Assembly: GCA_021767525.1 (NCBI GenBank) | Contig: JAASTF010000204.1 | Coordinates: forward strand, 1-5,946 | Reading direction: 5' to 3' | Origin: Paracoccaceae bacterium | GTDB taxonomy: Bacteria > Pseudomonadota > Alphaproteobacteria > Rhodobacterales > Rhodobacteraceae | Length of the DNA: 5,946 bases | In this document: piece by piece, positions 1 through 5,420 of the stretch | Position numbering within the stretch: the first letter of the stretch is position 1 | Layout: each line of letters starts with the position of its first letter | The notes under the pieces: generated by a model | What the model saw: only the letters and a program-made list of their open reading frames with translations | Told to the model about the DNA's origin: nothing | Database searches by the model: none | Position numbers and translations under genes: made by a program

Positions 1-620
1 ATGGCGTCGATATCCGCGAGGGCGTTGGCCTGACCCGGCTGCTGGGCGAGGATCGCGTGACCGGTGCGGTGCTAAGCGACGGGTCCGAGCTGTCGCTGGA
101 TTTCGTGATCGTCGGAGTGGGCATAGCGCCTGCCACCCAGCTGGCCGAGGCTGCGGGGCTGGAAATCGACAACGGTATCGCCGCGGATGAATTCGGTCAT
201 ACCAGCGATCCGGCGATCTGGACGGCGGGCGATTGCGCCAGTTTTCCCCATGCGGGCGGGCGGTTGCGGCTGGAATCGGTGCCCAACGCCATCGACATGG
301 CCGAATGCGTGGCCGAGAATATCATGGGCGCGCAAAAACCCTATGTTCCGCAGCCCTGGTTCTGGTCGGATCAATACGATGTCAAGCTGCAGATCGCCGG
401 GCTGAATACCGGCTATGACCGCATCGTGACGCGCCCGGGCGAGAAAGAGGGCAGCGTGTCGTTCTGGTATTTCGCGGGCGACCGACTGCTGGCCGTGGAT
501 GCGGCCAACGATCCGCGCGCCTACATGGTGGGCAAGCGGCTGATCGACGGGGGCAAAACCGCCGATCCGGCGGCTATCGCCGACCCGGGCACCGACCTGA
601 AAACCCTGATGCGCGCGTGA
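1..620 (+). CDS. Ferredoxin-type NAD(P)H/FAD reductase, C-terminal part (5' truncated by window)
   Basis: The frame is open from base 3 to the TGA at 618-620, giving 205 residues, about the second half of a protein usually near 400 aa. It matches the putidaredoxin/rhodocoxin reductase family: FAD enzymes that pass electrons from NAD(P)H to a [2Fe-2S] ferredoxin in the cytoplasm. The visible parts are the end of the NAD-binding domain (VIVGVGIAP, 105-131), the FAD-contacting motif TAGDCA (222-239), and the C-terminal reductase domain with the family-typical PWFWSDQYD (354-380). The Rossmann GxGxxG motifs and the true start lie upstream of the window. A GTG at 57 is only an internal valine. The stop overlaps the rsmD start by 4 bases. 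The ferredoxin partner and any associated P450 or oxygenase are not visible, so the substrate system is unknown. The family call is firm; the exact physiological role is not. Confidence 0.88.
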   Translation, partial: GVDIREGVGLTRLLGEDRVTGAVLSDGSELSLDFVIVGVGIAPATQLAEAAGLEIDNGIAADEFGHTSDPAIWTAGDCASFPHAGGRLRLESVPNAIDMAECVAENIMGAQKPYVPQPWFWSDQYDVKLQIAGLNTGYDRIVTRPGEKEGSVSFWYFAGDRLLAVDAANDPRAYMVGKRLIDGGKTADPAAIADPGTDLKTLMRA

Positions 621-1177
621 GGATCATCGCCGGCCAGTTCCGCGGCCGCCCGCTGGCCAGTCTGGGCAAGGGCGATGCCGGCGCGCATTTGCGCCCCACC
701 ACCGACCGAACCCGCGAAAGCCTGTTTTCGGTTTTGCAGGGTGGGCGGTTCGGCGATCCGATCTCGGACGCCCGGGTGCTGGACCTGTTTGCCGGCACCG
801 GCGCCTTGGGGCTTGAGGCGCTGTCGCGCGGGGCCGCGCATGTCACCTTCGTTGAAAACGGCCGCAAGGCGCAGGGGCTGATCGCGCAAAACGTGAAAAC
901 ACTGGGCGTGACCGACCTGGTGCAGGTCGTGCGCCGCGATGCCACCCGGTTGGGGCCCTGCCCGGGTGCGCCCCATGACCTGGTGTTCCTGGACCCGCCT
1001 TATGGCAAGGGTTTGGGCGAGCGGGCACTGGACGCCGCCCATGCCGGTGGATGGATCGGAAACGGTGCGTTGATCGTCTGGGAAGAGGGTGCCGACATAG
1101 TTCTGCCCCATTGGTGCACTATCGAGGATGAGCGTGATTATGGGGACACCTCGATAACACTTATACGAGCAGAGTGA
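617..1177 (+). CDS. rsmD: RsmD, 16S rRNA (guanine(966)-N(2))-methyltransferase
   Basis: This is a 186-aa class I SAM-dependent methyltransferase, the usual length for RsmD, which methylates N2 of G966 in 16S rRNA during small-subunit assembly. It opens with the characteristic MRIIAGQFRGR and then RPTTDRTRESLF (residues 26-37). The SAM-binding motif I follows as VLDLFAGTGALGLEALSRGA (about 54-73), with an acidic residue at the end of the next strand (VEN, E80). The catalytic motif IV is DPPY at 126-129. The start is GTG at 617, chosen because family proteins begin at MRIIAG and because it overlaps the upstream stop (GTGA). No good ribosome binding site precedes it, so translation is probably coupled to the reductase. 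The stop is shared with the next gene as TGATG. The neighbouring reductase is not known to have a role in rRNA methylation; the link is probably only co-transcription. Confidence 0.95.
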   Translation: MRIIAGQFRGRPLASLGKGDAGAHLRPTTDRTRESLFSVLQGGRFGDPISDARVLDLFAGTGALGLEALSRGAAHVTFVENGRKAQGLIAQNVKTLGVTDLVQVVRRDATRLGPCPGAPHDLVFLDPPYGKGLGERALDAAHAGGWIGNGALIVWEEGADIVLPHWCTIEDERDYGDTSITLIRAE

Positions 1178-1734
1178 TGGGCGATACGATTTACCTTGTG
1201 TACTCTTGGCAGGACATTCCTGTTGCCAAGCTGACCAACCGTTTGACCATGCGTTTCTTCGGCCCGCTGCGCTGGATCGCATTGCTGTTGGCCGTGACGG
1301 TTCTGTTCGCCACCTTCAACATGCTGCAAACCCACGTATTTCCCGACGAGTCCGGCGCGCAGATTTCGACCGTTCTGGCCGCGATGGCCTGCGCCGTAAT
1401 GCTGGGCCTTGGCAATACGCTGGGGCATAAGCGGCTGCAGGCGGCGTTGATGTCGGCTCCGATCCGGCAAAAGGAATGCAGCCTGGCCATCAATCAATAC
1501 GGGATCGCGGCCGAGGGCGGCGCGCTTCATGCTCATGTCGAGTGGGCGGATGTGACCGAAATCGCCGAGATGGGTAATTTCGTTCTGATCATGTTGTCGC
1601 CGCTTGAATACATCCCGATCCCGGACTTTTCGCTGCCGCCGGATTTGTCGCGCGCCGACCTGATCGAACAACTGCGCTATTGGCACAAGGCTGCCCAGCC
1701 GCAGACCCTGGATACCGAGCCCGAGTTCGCCTGA
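1177..1734 (+). CDS. Small membrane protein, probable YcxB-like family
   Basis: This is a 185-aa protein of unknown function. I place the start at ATG 1177, which overlaps the rsmD stop as TGATG; a GTG one codon earlier (1174) is equally in frame and would add one residue. Two hydrophobic stretches are clear: about residues 31-50 (LRWIALLLAV onward) and 62-82 (ISTVLAAMACAVMLGLG). They are linked by a short loop and followed by a soluble C-terminal region of about 100 residues. That region resembles the YcxB-like domain: a strand-rich stretch with GIAAEGG, VEWADVTEI, then YIPIPDFSLPPDLSRADLIEQL near the end. The layout suggests an inner-membrane hairpin with a cytoplasmic domain. Nothing catalytic is visible. 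It ends the plus-strand group, 8 bases from the convergent map stop. The family assignment is from recalled pattern only. Confidence 0.72.
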   Translation: MGDTIYLVYSWQDIPVAKLTNRLTMRFFGPLRWIALLLAVTVLFATFNMLQTHVFPDESGAQISTVLAAMACAVMLGLGNTLGHKRLQAALMSAPIRQKECSLAINQYGIAAEGGALHAHVEWADVTEIAEMGNFVLIMLSPLEYIPIPDFSLPPDLSRADLIEQLRYWHKAAQPQTLDTEPEFA

Positions 1735-1742
1735 CGCCGGGC

Positions 1743-2555
1743 CTAGCCCCAGGTGGGGTGAAAGCGGCCCGCGGGCGACAGGGTAAAGATCTCGGCGCCC
1801 TGCGCCGTTACACCCACCGAATGTTCGAATTGCGCCGATAGCGATTTGTCGCGCGTCACGGCCGTCCAATCGTCGGCCAGAACCTTGGTTTCGGGGCGGC
1901 CCAGGTTCACCATCGGCTCGATGGTGAAAAACATCCCCTCTTCCAGCAGCGGGCCGGTGCCAGGGCGGCCATAATGCAACACGTTGGGCGGCGCATGGAA
2001 CACGCGGCCCAGCCCGTGACCACAGAAATCGCGCACAACCGACATGCGATGGCTTTCGACATAGGATTGGATGGCGTGGCCGATATCGCCGAAGGTGTTG
2101 CCGGGTTTCACCGCTTCGATGCCCAGCATCAGCGCATCATGCGTAACCTGCACCAGCCGCTCGGCCTTGCGCGACAATTTGCCGGCGACATACATGCGGC
2201 TGGTATCGCCGAACCAGCCGTCCACGATCACTGTCACGTCTATGTTCAGGATATCGCCATCCTTAAGCTTCTTGTCGCTGGGGATGCCGTGGCAGACCAC
2301 GTGGTTGATCGAAATGCAGCTGGCGTGACGATAGCCCTTGTAACCGATCGTCGCCGACTTGGCGCCGGCTGCGTTGACCTTGTCTTCGATGATGCGGTCG
2401 ATTTCGCCGGTGGTCTGACCGGGAAAGACATGTTCGGCGATTTCGTCCAGGATGCGCGCAGCCAATTCGCCGGCCTTGTGCATACCGGCAAAATCCGCCT
2501 GTTCGTGGATGCGGATGCCCTCGCGCGTGACGCGTCCCTTGAATTTCTCGTTCAC
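1743..2555 (-). CDS. map: Type I methionine aminopeptidase (Map)
   Basis: The enzyme removes the initiator methionine from new cytosolic proteins using two divalent metal ions. All expected residues are present. Numbering from the GTG at 2555 (270 aa), they are His89 in CHGIP, metal ligands Asp106 (NIDVT) and Asp117 (GDTSRM), His180 (GHGLG), His187 (FHAPP), Glu213 (TIEP) and Glu244 (FEHS). This pattern matches the E. coli enzyme with a constant offset for the five metal ligands. The reading frame runs up to an ATG at 2594 (283 aa), but that ATG has no ribosome binding site. The GTG at 2555 has AAAAGG at 2570-2565 with a 9-base gap, and it gives the N-terminus NEKFKGRVTREGIRI that I recall in relatives. 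I therefore prefer 2555; the longer form is not excluded. The gene lies downstream of sfsA on the same strand and ends with TAG converging on the plus-strand group. Confidence 0.95.
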   Translation of the reverse strand: MNEKFKGRVTREGIRIHEQADFAGMHKAGELAARILDEIAEHVFPGQTTGEIDRIIEDKVNAAGAKSATIGYKGYRHASCISINHVVCHGIPSDKKLKDGDILNIDVTVIVDGWFGDTSRMYVAGKLSRKAERLVQVTHDALMLGIEAVKPGNTFGDIGHAIQSYVESHRMSVVRDFCGHGLGRVFHAPPNVLHYGRPGTGPLLEEGMFFTIEPMVNLGRPETKVLADDWTAVTRDKSLSAQFEHSVGVTAQGAEIFTLSPAGRFHPTWG

Positions 2556-2564
2556 CTGGTCCGA

Positions 2565-2570
2565 CCTTTT
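2565..2570 (-). promoter_or_regulatory. Ribosome binding site deciding the map start
   Basis: On the minus strand AAAAGG precedes a GTG codon at 2555 by 9 bases. No comparable site precedes the ATG at 2594, where the upstream bases read ACTGCCCTAAGT. This favours the shorter Map protein. Confidence 0.5.
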
Positions 2571-2596
2571 GCCGAATTTCAAACCATACCCCATAC

Positions 2597-2616
2597 TTAG
2601 GGCAGTTTTCGCCCAA
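2597..2616 (-). repeat. Short imperfect inverted repeat in the sfsA-map gap
   Basis: GGGC at 2600-2603 pairs with GCCC at 2611-2614 around a 7-base loop. Two more A-T pairs (2597-2598 with 2615-2616) extend the stem past a bulged A at 2599. On the minus strand it sits between the sfsA stop and the preferred map start. No T-run follows, so it is not a standard intrinsic terminator. It may be a weak mRNA structure between the two cistrons or chance in GC-rich DNA. Confidence 0.25.
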
Positions 2617-2644
2617 GGGCCAGAGCGTGAAACCGTCCGCGCGG

Positions 2645-3346
2645 TCAGGGCTGTTCAAATGCCAGTGCGCGGCCCAGGGTGATGTCCTGCGGTGTGATGC
2701 GGCAGTCAAAGGCCAGAACCTCGACCCCGGCAGCCACCGCGGCGGCCAGACCGGCGGCATAGGCCGGGTCGATATCGGCGGCGATGGTCACGCGGTCGCA
2801 ATCGGTGCGCTGCACCAGGTAGAGCATCACCGCCCGTGCGCCCTTTGCCTTGACCGCTGTCAATTCTTGCAGGTGTTTCAATCCGCGTGCGGTCACGCTG
2901 TCGGGAAACTCGGCCAGGCCCTTTTGACGCGACAGGGTGACGGATTTCACCTCGACATAGGTATCGGGGCCGTTGCCCGTCAGCAGAAAGTCGATGCGCG
3001 AATTTTCCCCGTATTTCACTTCGGGCTGCACATGTGGGGCCTCAAGCCCCGGCACCTCGCCCGCCATCAGGGCATCGCGCAGGGCGCGGTTCGGGACGGA
3101 TGTGTCGACGCCGGTGAAATCGCCGCTGGGATGTTCGACCAGCCGCCAGCCGTATTTCAGCTTTTTCTTTGGGTCGTCATTGGGTTCCAGCCAGATGCGC
3201 ATGCCGGGCTCGGCCAGGCCCATCATGCTGCCGGGATTGGCGCAGTGGGCGGTGATTTCGGTTCCGTCCTCCAGCCGCGCATCGGCCAGAAAGCGTTTGT
3301 AACGGCGGATCAGCGTGGCGGGCACAAGTGGGGTTTGAAAGCGCAT
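2645..3346 (-). CDS. sfsA: SfsA family protein (sugar fermentation stimulation protein A homolog)
   Basis: This is a 233-aa protein, the normal SfsA length. It begins with the family N-terminus (MRFQTPLVPATLIRRYKRFLAD) and continues with HCANPGSMMG (residues 34-43). A PD-(D/E)xK nuclease-like core follows: Asp119 in SRIDFLL, then Glu132 and Lys134 in YVEVKSVTL, then FPDSVTARGLKHLQEL. The family is thought to combine an OB-like N-terminal domain with this nuclease-type fold. E. coli SfsA was reported to bind DNA and affect maltose use, but the biochemical role is unsettled. The start at ATG 3346 is set by this N-terminal match. The frame stays open further upstream, but that part is antisense to the next gene. 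No ribosome binding site is visible, and the reverse promoter candidate would give a nearly leaderless mRNA. map follows on the same strand after about 90 bases. Confidence 0.93.
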   Translation of the reverse strand: MRFQTPLVPATLIRRYKRFLADARLEDGTEITAHCANPGSMMGLAEPGMRIWLEPNDDPKKKLKYGWRLVEHPSGDFTGVDTSVPNRALRDALMAGEVPGLEAPHVQPEVKYGENSRIDFLLTGNGPDTYVEVKSVTLSRQKGLAEFPDSVTARGLKHLQELTAVKAKGARAVMLYLVQRTDCDRVTIAADIDPAYAAGLAAAVAAGVEVLAFDCRITPQDITLGRALAFEQP

Positions 3347-3363
3347 GGATCGGGGCCTATACC
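3335..3363 (+). promoter_or_regulatory. Candidate sigma70-type promoter of the MoCF-GNAT-peroxidase-OmpA operon
   Basis: TTGAAA at 3335-3340 and TATACC at 3358-3363 are separated by exactly 17 bases. Transcription would begin near 3370, leaving a leader of about 25 bases with a good ribosome binding site before the ATG at 3395. The -35 element lies inside the first codons of the divergent sfsA gene. The assignment rests on motif match and position only. Confidence 0.5.
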
Positions 3364-3382
3364 GAGAGCACCGCCCACGCAA
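3356..3382 (-). promoter_or_regulatory. Candidate reverse promoter of sfsA sharing the -10 with the forward promoter
   Basis: On the minus strand TATAGG (3361-3356) could act as a -10, with TTGCGT (3382-3377) as a weak -35 at a short 15-base spacing. The -10 ends 9 bases before the sfsA ATG, so the mRNA would have a leader of only about 0-3 bases. This fits the lack of a ribosome binding site before sfsA. The motif match is weaker than on the forward side. Confidence 0.3.
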
Positions 3383-3386
3383 GGAG
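3381..3386 (+). promoter_or_regulatory. Strong ribosome binding site fixing the MoCF-protein start
   Basis: AAGGAG lies 8 bases before the ATG at 3395. It settles the start of this gene, whose frame is also open far upstream across the sfsA region. Confidence 0.85.
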
Positions 3387-3394
3387 AGCCGCCC

Positions 3395-4117
3395 ATGCCC
3401 AACCCCACCGCTGCCATGATCGTCATCGGCGATGAAATCCTGTCGGGGCGCACGCGCGATTCCAACATGCACCACCTGGCACAAGAGCTGACCAAGGTCG
3501 GCATCGACCTGAAAGAGGTGCGCGTTGTCAGCGACGAGGCCCAGGCCATAGAAGGCGCGGTGCGTGCGCTCAGCGCGGCCTACACCCATGTGTTCACCAG
3601 CGGCGGCATCGGCCCGACACATGACGATATCACCGCCGATTGCGTGGCGCGCGCCTTTGGCCGCGCCATCGACGTGCGCGACGATGCGCGCGCGATCCTG
3701 CAGGCGCATTATGACCGCATGGGCACCGATCTGAACCAGGCGCGGTTGCGCATGGCCCGCATCCCCGAGGGCGCGGCGCTGATTGACAACCCGGTGTCGG
3801 CGGCGCCCGGGTTCATCGTGGAAAACGTCTATGTCATGGCGGGGGTGCCCACCGTGTTCGAAACCATGGTGGCCAGCGTTTTGCCGACGCTGGTGGGGGG
3901 CAGCCCGCTGATGTCGCAAAGCCTGCGGGTCTATCGCGGCGAGGGCGATATCGCCGGGCCGCTAGGGCAGCTGGCGGTGGATTTCCCGGACCTGTCCATC
4001 GGCTCGTACCCGTTTCAGAAAGATGGCGTTTACGGCGCGCAGATCGTCATTCGTGGGCAGGATGGCGCGCAGGTCGACGCGGCGATGACCCGGCTTTCGC
4101 AGGAATTCGGCGAATGA
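3395..4117 (+). CDS. Molybdopterin-binding (MoCF) domain protein, CinA-N / COG1058 type, without CinA C-terminal domain
   Basis: This is a 240-aa protein with a MoCF (MoaB/MogA-like) fold. Residues 8-18 read MIVIGDEILSG, and the ligand-loop signature TSGGIGPTHDDIT is at 68-80, close to the TTGGxGPTxDDxT of CinA and MoaB proteins. A later PVSAAPGF and VMAGVP pair is also typical of the CinA N-terminal domain. Full-length CinA is about 400 aa and carries a C-terminal NMN/pyrophosphate-linked amidase domain, absent here because the gene ends at 4117 without frameshift. The same short form resembles the MPTb part of eukaryotic FAD synthase. In CinA this domain has ADP-ribose or nucleotide pyrophosphatase activity, but the substrate here cannot be read from sequence. 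The usual label 'competence/damage-inducible protein A' should not be taken as evidence for competence. It is the first gene of an ATGA-linked operon. Confidence 0.88.
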   Translation: MPNPTAAMIVIGDEILSGRTRDSNMHHLAQELTKVGIDLKEVRVVSDEAQAIEGAVRALSAAYTHVFTSGGIGPTHDDITADCVARAFGRAIDVRDDARAILQAHYDRMGTDLNQARLRMARIPEGAALIDNPVSAAPGFIVENVYVMAGVPTVFETMVASVLPTLVGGSPLMSQSLRVYRGEGDIAGPLGQLAVDFPDLSIGSYPFQKDGVYGAQIVIRGQDGAQVDAAMTRLSQEFGE

Positions 4118-4851
4118 GCGACCTGCCCACCGCCGCGCAGCTTTACGATGTGGTCGATGGCACCTGGCCGGCGGCCAGTTTTCGCCGCGAAGGCCCCTGG
4201 CTGATCCGCGAAGGGCAGGGCGGCGGCCAGCGCGTGTCGGCGGCCACCGCCATGGGCGCGGTTACCGAAGCCGATATTCCGCAGGCCGAGACCGCGATGC
4301 AAGCGTTGGGCCAGCCGCGCCTGTTCCAGATCCGGCAGGGCGACGAGACGCTCGATGCGATGCTGGCGGCGCGCGGCTATGCCATCATCGACCCGGTGAA
4401 TATCTACGTCGCCCCGGTCGAGTCGATTGCCACCGAACGCCCGCCCCGCATCACCACCTTCACCCTGTGGGAACCGCTGGCCATCCAGATCGACATGTGG
4501 GCCGATGGCGGCATCGGGCCGGGGCGCATCGCCGTGATGCACCGCGCCAAAGGGCCGAAAACCAGCCTGATCGGGCGCTTGAACGACCATCCTGGCGGCA
4601 CCGGCTTCGTCGCCATCCACGACGGCGTTGCGATGGTGCACGCGCTTGAGGTGCTGGAGCATCAGCGCCAGCAGGGCATGGGCCGCTATTTCATGCGCGA
4701 GGCCGCGTTTTGGGCGCAAAAACAAGGGGCGACCCACCTGGCCGTGGTTTGCACGCAGGGTAACGAAGGGGCCAACGCGCTCTATTCTTCCCTCGGCATG
4801 ACGCTTGTGGGACAGTATCACTATCGCAAGCACGAGGAGGATCTTGCATGA
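4114..4851 (+). CDS. GNAT family N-acetyltransferase
   Basis: This is a 245-aa protein with a recognisable GNAT fold in its C-terminal half. The acetyl-CoA pyrophosphate loop is R-Q-Q-G-M-G at residues 185-190, preceded by the beta-4 strand (MVHALEVLE) and followed by helix alpha-3 (RYFMREAAFWAQ). Then come strand HLAVVCTQ and the NEGANALYSSLGM motif before the final YHYRKHEE. The first roughly 100 residues lack clear GNAT motifs and may be a degenerate second domain or substrate-binding part. The substrate is unknown. The start ATG at 4114 overlaps the previous stop (ATGA), and AGGAA at 4101-4105 is well placed with an 8-base gap. The next gene overlaps by 4 bases. It probably acts in the cytoplasm on a small molecule or protein N-terminus; the sequence does not discriminate. 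Confidence 0.88.
   Translation: MSDLPTAAQLYDVVDGTWPAASFRREGPWLIREGQGGGQRVSAATAMGAVTEADIPQAETAMQALGQPRLFQIRQGDETLDAMLAARGYAIIDPVNIYVAPVESIATERPPRITTFTLWEPLAIQIDMWADGGIGPGRIAVMHRAKGPKTSLIGRLNDHPGGTGFVAIHDGVAMVHALEVLEHQRQQGMGRYFMREAAFWAQKQGATHLAVVCTQGNEGANALYSSLGMTLVGQYHYRKHEEDLA
4835..4840 (+). promoter_or_regulatory. Consensus ribosome binding site inside the GNAT gene end
   Basis: AGGAGG, a perfect anti-16S match, lies 7 bases before the ATG at 4848. It encodes the penultimate residues of the GNAT protein and suggests the peroxidase-related gene is translated efficiently on its own as well as by coupling. Confidence 0.8.
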
Positions 4852-5420
4852 GCGCCAAGGACATGCCCACAGCCCTGAATCTGCCGCCGGTCGACCCGCT
4901 GCCGCCGCAGACGCAAAAATATTTCGATATCTGCCAGGAAAAGCTGGGGCTGGTGCCCAATGTGCTGCGCGCCCATGCCTTCGACATCGAAAAGCTGAAC
5001 ACGTTTTCGGCGCTGTATAACGAGCTGATGCTGGGCGATAGCGGCCTGAGCAAGCTGGAACGCGAGATGATCGCGGTGGCCGTCAGCTCGGTCAATCGCT
5101 GCTTTTACTGCCTGACCGCGCATGGCCAGGCAGTGCGCGCGCTGTCGGGCGATCCCAAGCTGGGAGAGGCGCTGGTGATGAATTACCGCGTGGCCGATAT
5201 CACGCCGAAACAGCGTGCGATGCTGGATTTCGCCGTAAAGATGACCGAAGAAAGCTATCGCATCGAAGAAGAAGACCGCGAGGCCCTGCGCGCCCACGGG
5301 TTCTCTGACCGCGATATCTGGGACATCGCCAACGTGGCCGGGTTCTACAACATGACGAACCGTGTGGCCTCGGCTTTGGATATGCGGCCGAACGACGAGT
5401 ATCACGCGCAAAACAGATGA
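4848..5420 (+). CDS. Peroxidase-related enzyme, carboxymuconolactone decarboxylase / AhpD-like family
   Basis: This is a 190-aa all-helical protein of the AhpD-like superfamily, of the length of proteins labelled 'uncharacterized peroxidase-related enzyme'. The active-site signature is E73 in LEREMIAVAVS, then Cys85-Phe-Tyr-Cys88, then His92, matching the E...CxxC...H proton-relay arrangement of AhpD. The CxxC pair could undergo thiol-disulfide exchange and reduce hydroperoxides or a partner peroxidase; this is family knowledge, not shown here. The N-terminal LPPQTQKYFDICQEKLGLVPNV and the later DIANVAGFYNMTNRVASAL are also typical of the family. No signal peptide is visible, so it should be cytoplasmic. 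The start ATG overlaps the GNAT stop as ATGA, and its own stop overlaps the next start likewise. No peroxiredoxin partner gene is visible nearby. Confidence 0.9.
   Translation: MSAKDMPTALNLPPVDPLPPQTQKYFDICQEKLGLVPNVLRAHAFDIEKLNTFSALYNELMLGDSGLSKLEREMIAVAVSSVNRCFYCLTAHGQAVRALSGDPKLGEALVMNYRVADITPKQRAMLDFAVKMTEESYRIEEEDREALRAHGFSDRDIWDIANVAGFYNMTNRVASALDMRPNDEYHAQNR

Noticed and set aside
1747..1758. CCCC-AGGT-GGGG palindrome as an intrinsic terminator
   Set aside because: The stem has only four pairs and no T-run follows in either direction. It also lies within the last codons of map.
521..1869. Two long minus-strand open frames opposite rsmD and the membrane-protein gene (521-1282 and 1138-1869)
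   Set aside because: Both are mirror frames of well-supported genes in GC-rich DNA. The translations show no recognisable domains and no placed binding sites.
1974..2600. Plus-strand open frame of 208 codons opposite map
   Set aside because: It lies fully antisense to map, whose catalytic residues are all intact. It has no independent support.
2627..3394. Long plus-strand open frame across sfsA, continuous with the MoCF gene and suggesting a 496-aa protein
   Set aside because: It is antisense to a clear sfsA gene, its translation has no family features and looks like reversed coding DNA, and the strong ribosome binding site at 3381-3386 places the real start at 3395.
3347..3919. Minus-strand open frame extending sfsA upstream by 191 codons
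   Set aside because: It is antisense to the MoCF gene, its composition is rich in His and Arg as expected for a shadow frame, and SfsA proteins begin at the MRFQTPL equivalent.
4030..5411. Minus-strand open frames opposite the GNAT and AhpD-like genes (4030-4833, 4821-5411)
   Set aside because: They are shadow frames rich in His, Arg and Gln. The plus-strand genes have motifs and binding sites that account for this DNA.
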